A DNA stretch of 64,000 bases, from assembly GCA_947683425.1 (NCBI GenBank), contig CANTUQ010000081.1:7932501-7996500 (forward strand), read 5' to 3'. The notes beneath the pieces are model-generated. The model saw only the letters and a program-made list of their open reading frames with translations, was not told the origin of the DNA and did no database searches. Source of the stretch: Excoecaria cochinchinensis (Eukaryota; Streptophyta; Magnoliopsida; Malpighiales; Euphorbiaceae). This document shows, in pieces, positions 55,087-64,000 of the stretch (the stretch's first letter is position 1; the number at the start of each line of letters is the position of its first letter). Position numbers and translations under genes: made by a program.

Positions 55087-56808
55087 CTATAAGACATACC
55101 ACTCAGGTAGGCTTAACCCAATCATAAAGACAGGTGGTGGTACAGCATTATAGTTGGACCTCTTCTTACCCTCTCTTCGTTTAGGATCCGTGATCTGCTT
55201 GCTATCGATCAGATCCTGAATCTGGTGCCTCAGCGTTACACAATTATCCGTCAGATGTCCGGTATGTTGGTGGAAGGCATAATATCCATTCTCTCTATGC
55301 CCCGACTGCCCTTGGGTTCTGGCTGGCTTGGGTTGCAGGGGTTGTAGCTTTCTCGCCTTTATCAATCTTTTTAGTACCCATGACAAAGGCCGACCCAAAT
55401 TTGAGAAATACCTCTGACCCACACCTGTTGCCGATACCTCAGCCGTCTTCCCACTTCTACTGCCACTGCTGGAGCCCACTGACTTGGTTGTCCCTTGACT
55501 AGTATATCCCTTCTTGGCGTGAGCCTCACTATTTGCCCTCCTGACCATATATTCTCCTTCTGCCTCTATAGCAATGTCCTTCAAGGATTCCCAGTCCTTC
55601 AACCCTTTCATCTTTAGTCCATCTCTCAAGTAAGGGCTAGCATTCCGAATGAATAATCGGATCTGATCGGGGGTATCAAGTTTGTGCTTCATTTCCATAA
55701 GTTTGTTCCTCCACCGAGTGAGGTACTCATGAAAAGACTCCCCAACCTTCTGCAGCAACAGCTCTAAATCCTTCAATGTGACCTCCATCCTGGTACTACA
55801 ATCATATTGTTTTAGGAACTCTTCAGTCATTAAGTCCCAATCCTCTTTCATCCTTCGGTCTAGCCCATGATACCAATCCACTGCCGGGCCGGTTAAGCTC
55901 AGACAAAAGTACTCGATCTTCTGTCTCTTTGTTAAGGTAGTACCCTTCATCACCAGCAAGTACTGTTTAATGTGTGCAGTGGGATCGAAAGTGCCATCGA
56001 ACTTGGAAATGTCAGGCATTTTGAAATTCTGAGGGACCAAATCATCACTATCCAGCTCTCGATCTTCAGGGTTAATTCCTCCCCCTATCTTTAACATCCT
56101 TGTCATGGCTTCAAACCGCTCCTCCATCTTTCTCCACATCGCATCCCCCAACTTAGGCGACTTCCCTTTCACTACCATCAATTCCTCTGGCTCCTCCCAT
56201 ACGTCAATCTCAGATTTGGGGCCCTCTTTACGTTCAACAGGCGCTGGCGCTCTTGGCTCAACTGCAGGTGGATCAACTGCCGCTGGGGGATCCTCTCTAA
56301 TAGCCCCTTGTTCCTCTTGCTCCCTAATTGGGGCGGCAGTCTGTCGCCTAGCAGATGGGGCCAGGGTAGTGGCAAGGTTTCCCATCATCGCCATCATTCT
56401 AGCCTCAAACTCTTCCAACCTTCTCCCCACTTCTTCGACGATCATTGCCCTAATTGCATCAAAACCACTTGATGGATCAGATATTCTCATCTCTATTGAT
56501 GAATCTGAACTCTGATCTGACACTACCTCTAAGGAGATCTTTCTTAGTCGATCATCGGGACCTCTAAACCACCTGGACGAATCTATAATGGCTGCAAGAC
56601 ACACCTTTGTTAGGATGATGCATGATTGAAATGCAATGCATGGCTGTGCTGGTGCAGCATAGACAAACACATGGAAGCAGATAGGCCCTTCCAACCTTAT
56701 TTCTCCTGCACACGAGGTAATGTAGTCTCTTTCCAAGGTGGGTTTCATCCGAGGGTTAACAGGGAACCCATCGGACACGTATGGTGCACGGTGAAAAACC
56801 GGCAGCAT
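55087..56808 (-). CDS. gag: Tat-type Gag of element A (intact frame)
   Basis: The open frame is 573 codons. The likely start is Met107 (genomic 56490, MRISDPSSGFDAIR), since the upstream part is leader sequence that happens to be open. Residues 107-150 form a probable coiled coil (IRAMIVEEVGRRLEEFEARM) and residues 155-215 are Pro/Glu/Ala-rich. Residues 264-420 are a Retrotrans_gag capsid: FDGTFDPTAHIKQYLLVM, FCLSLTGPAVDWYHGL, MTEEFLKQYDCSTRMEV and ESFHEYLTRWRNKLMEMK. Residues 468-535 are the Tat C-terminal module, LGRPLSWVLKRLIKARKL and then YYAFHQHTGHLTDNC, where the first Cys is Tyr. It stops before protease. The only long intact retroelement frame in A; it may still give a capsid-like product, but its zinc module lacks a key Cys. 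Confidence 0.85.
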   Translation of the reverse strand: MLPVFHRAPYVSDGFPVNPRMKPTLERDYITSCAGEIRLEGPICFHVFVYAAPAQPCIAFQSCIILTKVCLAAIIDSSRWFRGPDDRLRKISLEVVSDQSSDSSIEMRISDPSSGFDAIRAMIVEEVGRRLEEFEARMMAMMGNLATTLAPSARRQTAAPIREQEEQGAIREDPPAAVDPPAVEPRAPAPVERKEGPKSEIDVWEEPEELMVVKGKSPKLGDAMWRKMEERFEAMTRMLKIGGGINPEDRELDSDDLVPQNFKMPDISKFDGTFDPTAHIKQYLLVMKGTTLTKRQKIEYFCLSLTGPAVDWYHGLDRRMKEDWDLMTEEFLKQYDCSTRMEVTLKDLELLLQKVGESFHEYLTRWRNKLMEMKHKLDTPDQIRLFIRNASPYLRDGLKMKGLKDWESLKDIAIEAEGEYMVRRANSEAHAKKGYTSQGTTKSVGSSSGSRSGKTAEVSATGVGQRYFSNLGRPLSWVLKRLIKARKLQPLQPKPARTQGQSGHRENGYYAFHQHTGHLTDNCVTLRHQIQDLIDSKQITDPKRREGKKRSNYNAVPPPVFMIGLSLPEWYVL

Positions 56809-57354
56809 AACATCTCTAGCCTAATGTACATACGTGTGGGTGTTTGGTCCTTATGTATTTAAACAATTCAACCAAATCAAGATAGACCCAACGGGGCATG
56901 AAAGCCTTTGATGAAGACCATTTAACTTAGTTAATTTTGCTCAATACATGACAGCCCAGATAGCAAGCACGGTATTATGGTACATTTCACCTAGTGGAAG
57001 TTTTTATTGCCATTACATGAGCTTTGGTCAAAGGTGGTGATACTTTAGGGCTACCCAAACATAGTCCCTGCCAATGGGTCTAGCTCATTGCGAGCATAGC
57101 GACCGATCGGGTCTCCATTCGATATACCAAAAGGTTCTAGGCTTGGGCTGGTGATTATCCTTAACACTTCCCTACACTGAGTGAAAGTACGGTCGTGCTT
57201 CGAAAATGCACTAGGGTAGGATAGGGGACCAACTGACATAATTCTAAGGCTCTAAAATGCAATGCAATTTTCGAGAAAAGATAGAATTCTAAGTTTTAAA
57301 AGCTCAATTATATATCGTAACCAAAACGCTTTCAGAGCAAAGTCACAAACAGTC
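56809..57354 (-). other. Leader of element A
   Basis: Non-coding sequence between primer site and gag, homologous to the leaders of E and B (landmark agctcatt(g/a)cgagcat(a/g)gcga and the gaagcacgacc block near 57190). Confidence 0.65.
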
Positions 57355-57371
57355 CCCAGTGGAGTCGCCAC
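57355..57371 (-). other. Primer binding site of element A
   Basis: The minus strand reads TGGCGACTCCACTGGGGA one base after the LTR end ...TGTCACA. Same type as B. Confidence 0.8.
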
Positions 57372-58534
57372 TGTGACATAAGCCGAACCTAGCAAAGGCC
57401 CGCTTTGAAGCCGCTTTTAGGATTCGAGGGATTGGTTCGCGTCTTTTTGATCTTGGATGCCATGAGACATCTTGGATGCCTCCTTCCCAATAGAATATTG
57501 GAAAGGATCATCTAGCCTCACGACGCCTTTAGGCACCTTTGAGGTATTTTGGAGTCGCCACCCAATTTACAAGAAATTGGGAAAGGTTTCTAACCTCTTA
57601 TCGGTCTAGACCAGAGATTGGTGTTCGGAACTTCACTCTTATTTATGCTTTGGTTAATTATAAATGAGTTTTTAACTTCCTAAAATTCTATCTCTTATCT
57701 CACACGATTTATGCATTTAATTAAAGCGCACTACAAGCACTCAAAAGCTATAAATGAAAGCAATAAATAAAGCAATAAATAAAGCAATAAAGGAAAGCAA
57801 TAACACGCCAAGCACATAATTACAAGAGAAATTGGGGCGAAATACAACCCCAATAAAAGAAGATTAGAAATGTAAATTGGGAAGGAATACAATCCCAAAT
57901 AGAAATTAAATAATGCTGGCCAAAAATTAATTATAAGGGCCCAAAAGAAAATACATGAATATAAATTTAAAACAAACAAATAAAGTCAAACATAAGAAAA
58001 ACATACATAAATTGGGGCATTTGTTTGGTTTAGGAACATTGGTTCATTCGCGCTTATTTTGAAGAGGGATCGAAGAGTTATTCGATTACTATTTTTAAAA
58101 ACCGGGATGAGTGATTCCATTTTTGGAGAAAATTAACTCTTCGTTTTATTATGACATTTTGCATCGCTTGGCTAAAATGAGGGATATTGGTCCCGATTTT
58201 ATTAGTAAAAATTCCAATTTAATTATAAAAGTATTTTTATGATTTTTTTTATCTCACGCGTGCATAAAATAAAAACATGTTATTTGCAAACACGCACAAT
58301 ACATAAAAAAGAATAGGGAAGATCTCACCCAATTGACGCGGTGTCCTACGCATGGTGACCCCTTCGTGTGGTCACGAGAATGCTCACACAGTGCGACTCA
58401 AATTAAATTTCAGACAGAAAATGATATATTAAAAATATTAGTAATAATTCAGAAAATTAACCAAATAAATATAAAGCTAGAGGACATGCAAAAAACATAA
58501 AAATAATAATAGAAATAATGACAAAATAATGACC

Positions 58535-58539
58535 ATAGC

Positions 58540-58571
<32 letters not shown>

Positions 58572-58801
58572 CAATAATAATAATAATAATAACAATAATA
58601 ATAATAATCACAATAACAGTAACAATAACAATAACACAAGCAAAAATCATAATAATAATAATAATAATAAAATAAGATAAACATGAAATAATAATACTAA
58701 CAATAAATAAATAAGATAACAATAATGACAATAATATATCATAGTAGTAGTAGTAGTAGTAATAATAATAATAATAATAATACAACCATATAATGATGAT
58801 G

Positions 58802-58876
<75 letters not shown>

Positions 58877-59004
58877 GTAACCATGATGACATAAACTAAA
58901 TATAAGCTAATAACACCAACAGTAATACCCAGGCCAACAATGGTAATAATAATAATAATAATAATAAAAATAATAATAATAGCAATAGGGGAATAATAAT
59001 AGTG

Positions 59005-59098
<94 letters not shown>
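58535..59098 (+). repeat. Cluster of (AAT)n microsatellites in LTR A
   Basis: Main runs are near 58539-58600, 58648-58672, 58757-58785, 58801-58877, 58943-58967 and 59003-59098, mixed with GTA, ACA and GAT variants. Reading frames rich in Ile, Tyr or Leu across this block are artefacts. Confidence 0.9.
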
Positions 59099-59100
<2 letters not shown>

Positions 59101-59829
59101 GGAAGAAGAAGATTGCCGACAACAATAAAAATAGTTAAAATAGTAGTAATAGCAATAGTAACAAGAAAATAACAATAACAATCCAATCAAAACCCAAAAA
59201 ATATACCAACAGCAACCACAAAATTAAAAATGCTAGAAATAGATGCTACACAGGATAATAATAACAAAAGGATGATAATATTAAAAACAACATATAATAA
59301 ACAAAAATAAATGAAAACGTGTCCAAGAATGTTTACCCTCAGAATTTATAGATTGGAAAATAGGATGTCTTGATCCGTTCTCCTTGTCGATTTTTCGATA
59401 ATAAGTACAAGAATATTTGAGAAAAAATTTCAAGTTTTAAACTAAATAAAACTCAAGAAATTATTTTTTTGGAGGGATAATACAAAACAAAGGAAATTGA
59501 TTTTCCTTGCTTGAAATAAATCTCAGAATGGAAAATAACTTGAAGAAAAGAGAAGAAGAAAAAGCTAGACTTTAAAAATCTGAATATATTTTTGCTTTTC
59601 AAAACCTTAGGCTGCTCTTTGTTCTTGAGAGAAAATCCCTTGAAAAAATGCAGCTCCCTCTTTCAAATGAATCCCAAAAACCATTTTATCTTTCTGTGGA
59701 AAAAAAAAATTAACTTTCTAATTTTTATTTGTTCAAAACTATACAAAAGAGTGAAAAAAACTGATATTTTACAGACCCAAGATTAATTTTTTTGCAAGTG
59801 AAAAAGACAGCACAAAAGGGGGGAAGGGG

Positions 59830-60125
59830 CAAAAAATGCCCGTAGGTGAGGCCAAGCGACGCGCAGGGATGCCCTCAGGTCGCCCTGGCAACGTGCGCCT
59901 GGGGGCGTGTGTTGCCCCAGGCGACGTGCGGCCTTGCGGGCGCAGGGCGCACGTCGCCCCTGGGGACGTGCGGCCCTGCGGGCGAGCGATGCGAAGGGCG
60001 CGCGTTGCCCCTAGCGACGTGCGCCCCTACGGGCGCGCGAGGGTCTCCCTTGGCGACGTGCGCCCGCTGCAGGCCTGCGGGCGGGCACGACCCGCACAAA
60101 TGCGACCCAACTCGCACGTGCGACG
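59830..60125. repeat. Palindromic GC-rich island in LTR A
   Basis: Repeats of ggcgacgtgcg and its complement. CGCCTGGGG pairs with CCCCAGGCG across 10 bases (59897-59924). CCCCAGGCGACGTGCG pairs with a downstream complement across about 17 bases with a 2-base bulge (59914-59964). It is longer and differently arranged than the island in the 3' LTR. Confidence 0.8.
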
Positions 60126-60422
60126 CGCAAAATAAAAAAATAAAATAAAAAGAAAAAGAAAATAAATATAAATATAAATATAAAAATAAAAAAGAGTAAA
60201 AATAAATATAAAAATAAAAAAGAGTAAAAATAAATATAAAAATAAAAACAAAAGGAATAAAAAAAAGAGTAAAAATGCAAATTTTTGAATTAAAATTTTT
60301 AAAAGAACAAAGGGGATTTTCGACAAGGAAAACATCATTATTGACACCTCTACTTGTGGCAAGTGTCATTTTCAACATCGGGTAATTCTGATTTTGGACC
60401 GCCTCGGGACCCGGTGTCTACA

Positions 60423-61057
60423 GTCGTCTGCTTTGGCCAACGCTAAACTATACAGACACATTTCAAAACACTTAGTTAACCAGAACCGACTAAACCGGAG
60501 CTCTGATACCGAATTGTAACACCCTTAACTCCCACACATAGCATAACGAATGACAAAGAGCTATGGTGAGCGGAGGGTGCTACCAGACAAACACTCTTAG
60601 CAGTAACGAAAAGGCAAAACAATAAAATTTCTCTAAACAGAACCTCAAGACATGCACATCCTAAACCTATATCATCACCACACCAGCATTCGCACTATAG
60701 AATATTATAACATATTACAAATGCTAAATAAATGAAATTAATTACATGCCGTAATAAAAAAACACTTCTTATGAAAATCTAGCGACTCATTGGCCAAAAC
60801 CCAGTGGACCGCTACGCTACTCTGATCTCCTAACTTGCACGGACGAACAACTGTGCTAAGCAATAACGTTTAGTCGGGCGAAACAAATAATGGGCAGCCA
60901 CTAACAGTGGTTGCCGAGGCAAACACATGCAAATCAATGTATATATATATATATATATACATAAACATAAAGTACACCGATTAAAGCTATCATAAATTCA
61001 AATTCTTATTCTCATACGAAAACCTAAACAATTTCATAAACACACTCGTTTATATAC
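60423..61057 (-). repeat. Fragment of a second T-type element (interior end, primer site, partial LTR)
   Basis: 60423-60514 matches 21400-21488, including the GGTATCAGAGC primer site (60500-60510). 60515-61057 matches the first 540 bp of LTR T, including a TA microsatellite (60939-60958). Element A inserted into its interior at 60423, and LTR D interrupts its LTR at 61058. Confidence 0.85.
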
Positions 61058-62205
61058 TGTGACGCACGCCGAACCTGAAAACCCAGCAAGGGCCCTCGCT
61101 TGTGAATCCGCCATTGGAATTCGAGGTATGTGGTTAGCGTGTCTTGATCATGGGCGCCATGAGACATCATCGGTGTATCCCTCCCAATAGAACATTGGGG
61201 AGAACAACCTAGCCTATTGACGCCTAAAGGCACCTTTGAGGCATTTGGAGTCGCCACCCAATTTGCAAGAAATTGGGAAAAGGTTCTCACCTCTAACGGT
61301 CTAAACCAGAGATATGGTGTCCGGAACTTCCCTCTTATTTATGCTTTGGTTTATAAATGGGTTTTTAACCTCTTAAAATTATATCTCTCATCTCATGCGA
61401 TTGATGTGTTTAATTAAATAGCGCATCGAAAGCACGTAAAGAAAATAAATAAAAGCGATAAGCAAAGCAAATAAAGAAGGCAATAAATGAAAGCGGTAAA
61501 CACGCAAGCACGCAATTACAAGAGAAATAGGGGCAGAATACAACCCCCATTGAAAGGAATTGAATATATAAATGGGACGGAATACAATCCCCAAAATAAA
61601 TAAAGTTGCCCCAAAATTAATTACAAGGGCCCAGAAATGAACTTGAATTTAAAACACTCACTCAAAAATAAAAGAACATACATAAATCGGGATATTATTT
61701 GAGGAACATTGGTTCCTTCGCACTTGTTCGAAATTTAGGAACATTGGTTGCTTCGTATTAATTTAAAGAGGGTTCGAAGAGTCATTTTTGATTGTTTTGA
61801 ATTGGAAAACCGGGATGAGTGATCCCATTTTTGGATAAAATTGACTCTTCGTTTTAATTGTGATAGTTTTATTGTTGGGCTAAAACAAGGGACATTGGTC
61901 CCAATTTTATTAATAAAAATTTCAATTTAATTGTACAAATATTTTTGTGACTTTTTATCACATGCGTGCATAAATAAAATAAAATGATTATTTACAAGTA
62001 ATCACAACATAGAGAAGGGATTGAAAAGATCTCACCGAAATGATGTGACTCTCCACGTGTCGCGACCCATCCGGGGAGTCGCGGGGTGCTCAAATAACCC
62101 GATTCAAGTTAAACTCATACAAAAATAATATCAACAATATTAGTAATGATTCTAAAAATTAATCGAGTAAAAACGAAATAAATATTAGGTAAGTCAATTT
62201 ATAAT

Positions 62206-62502
<297 letters not shown>

Positions 62503-63529
62503 CAACAACTATAAACAGTAGCAAGTATGAAATTTGAATAAGAATAATAGTTAGACAGGATAATAAAAATAATAATAATAATTATAATTAATTATAAAAC
62601 ATTATGACAAAAAAATATTTACAAAATAAAAATAATAGTAAAACGGAATTTGTATAAAACGAACAAAGTTGGATAATAAAAAAAAATTAAAGGAACAAAT
62701 TTGAATCATGACAAAAAGTGAGAGTGACCAAAACCATTAAAATAAAAAGAAAAACCATGAAAGAATGCTGGAACAACATCATCCAAAAATAAAGAAAAAA
62801 GGGGAAAAAAGAACAGCCACGTAAAACTAAAGTGCAAAACTCAAATAGATGAAGACAAATCATGCCAAAATGAAATTTAACAAACTACAATAATATATTA
62901 ATAGTGATATCAACACATTAAAATGCTAAAAGTAAATAATAGACATGATAATAATAGGAAAAATAATATTAACAACAATAAATAATATGCGAAAAAAAAT
63001 AAAAAAAATAAATGAGAAGAAGTCCAAGAATGTTTACCCTCCGAATTTTTAGATCGGAGAAGCGGTGTCTCGATTTGTTTTCCTTGTCGAATTTGTGGTG
63101 ATAAAAATTTGAAGAAAATGTGGAAATTGATATTTTGAAATAAAATCAAGAGAATATTTTGATAAAAATATTTTTTTTGGTGGGTGATTGAGCAAAGAAA
63201 ATTAATTTTTCAAGCTTAAATTACCCAAAAAATGGATTATTTTTGAAGAACAATTAAAGATTAAAATTTGAGAAAAAGAAAAAGAAATTAAGAGTTGAAG
63301 AACCAGTTGCTGGAGAGGAAAAAATTGGAGAGAAGAGCCCCGAAATTATTTTTCTTCCCCTCCTCAATGTTTGCCGTCTTTTTTTTTATTTAATCTGTGC
63401 CCTGTACTAAAATAAATAGAGCCAAAACCATCTTTTAATTTCCCTTCCCGAAATTTACACGAAAACGGAAATATTTTTCGGTCAAAACGGCGAGAAAATA
63501 GCTGAAGAAAGCAGAAATGAAACACCGCG

Positions 63530-63700
63530 TGATGAGGAAGACAGTGCGCGCAAAAATGCGCACGTGGTGCCCTCGGTACCACGCGACTGCGCGCGTGGTA
63601 GCCTCGTACCACGCGGCCACTTTAAGAAAGTGGCCGCGTGGTACCACACAAAGAGTGGTACCACGCGTGGTACCACTTTTATAAAGTGGTCACGTGGCCA
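63530..63700. repeat. Inverted-repeat island in LTR D
   Basis: A perfect 18-bp stem with a 3-base loop spans 63606-63644 (arm GTACCACGCGGCCACTTT, loop aag). A perfect 24-bp palindrome spans 63654-63677, centred on ACGCGT. A further 9-bp stem (CGCGTGGTA/TACCACGCG) spans about 63592-63615 and overlaps the first, so two alternative folds are possible. Confidence 0.93.
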
Positions 63701-64000
63701 ATTAAAAATAACATTTAAATTTTTTTTTTTAACTTTTCCAATTAAACTAATTTAATTAAATTAATTAACTATCTTAATTCAATTAACTTAATTAATTAAC
63801 TCAATTAAATTAAATTAATTAATTAACTTAATTTCTCCCCTTTTTTCAAATATCAAAAATAATGCTATTTTTTAAATTAATTCAACTAATTTTTTTTTAT
63901 AATAATATTTTATATATATATATATTTATTTTTTTATTTAAAAATAATGAGAATTTCGATAAGAGAAATATCATTTTTGGCACCTTTAATTGTGCGTATC

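Larger units (their letters stand above)
57372..60422 (-). repeat. 5' LTR of Tat element A
   Basis: The 3051-bp LTR runs on the minus strand from TGTAGACACCGGGTCCCGAG (60422) to ...GCTTATGTCACA (57372). Its 5' part matches the truncated 3' LTR (23783-25037). Features in sense order: a GC-rich palindromic island (59830-60125), GAGGGTAAACATTC (about 59330), a long run of AAT microsatellites (58535-59098) and two U5-like hairpins, one of them CCCAATTT-acaag-AAATTGGG (57561-57581). It interrupts a T-type interior at 60423. Confidence 0.88.

Overview
This window looks like intergenic DNA of a flowering plant, probably a eudicot. It is AT-rich and almost entirely made of nested long-terminal-repeat (LTR) retrotransposons, with one CACTA DNA transposon. 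I found no host protein-coding gene, rRNA or tRNA gene. Every recognisable coding stretch is a gag or pol remnant of Ty3/gypsy elements: an Athila-type element (tRNA-Asp-like primer site), several Tat/Ogre-type elements (LTRs opening TGTAGACACCGGG or TGTAGACATCGGG, primer site TGGCGACTCCACTGG), and Tekay/Del-like elements (LTRs TGTAACACCC...GGTTGTTACA, initiator-Met primer site). Nothing places the species more precisely.

Layout, left to right. 1-4894 is a minus-strand Athila-type element with gag but no pol. It sits in the leader of a Tat element whose 5' LTR is 5540-7998, and that LTR in turn interrupts an older Tat integrase pseudogene (8036-8981). 8982-15310 is the LTR of a Tekay-like element (T') split by a 4.4-kb CACTA element (10551-14964, TGT target duplication). 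T' keeps gag but has lost pol, and its gag is interrupted at 16428 by element T, which has 3.8-kb LTRs around a 1.2-kb non-coding interior. From 23783 to 60422 runs one large minus-strand Tat element, 'A'. Its 3' LTR is truncated (23783-25037) and its 5' LTR is 57372-60422. A has been invaded by a solo Athila-like LTR F (26656-28374), a solo Tat LTR C (28500-31025) and a complete plus-strand Tat element 'B' (36695-53075, CCAAG target duplication). B carries its own solo LTR H (38178-40046, GTTAT duplication). After B landed, a 4.6-kb segment was duplicated in tandem (28352-32943 and 32944-37519). The right end is a fragment of a second T copy interrupted by another Tat LTR, D (61058 to the edge).

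None of these elements is autonomous. A and B carry the same defect: a sense reverse-transcriptase fragment, a purine-rich spacer, an antisense copy of the same RT motif, then integrase. They therefore look like members of one defective lineage that was mobilised in trans. B has a series of satellite-like arrays (20-, 139- and 127-bp units) between its pol remnant and its 3' LTR. A has a 107-bp alternating dimer array in the same place.

The most interesting signal crosses family boundaries. Nearly every LTR family here contains a short CpG-rich island of inverted repeats, often tandem, usually about 200-550 bp inside the LTR start. The islands differ in sequence, but complementarity is kept by paired changes. 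Similar hairpins recur near the LTR 3' ends and throughout the 47.6-50.1 kb arrays. That points to selected RNA or DNA structure, or to a palindrome-generating process shared by unrelated elements. All of this comes from reading the sequence by eye; no alignment, folding or database search was run.
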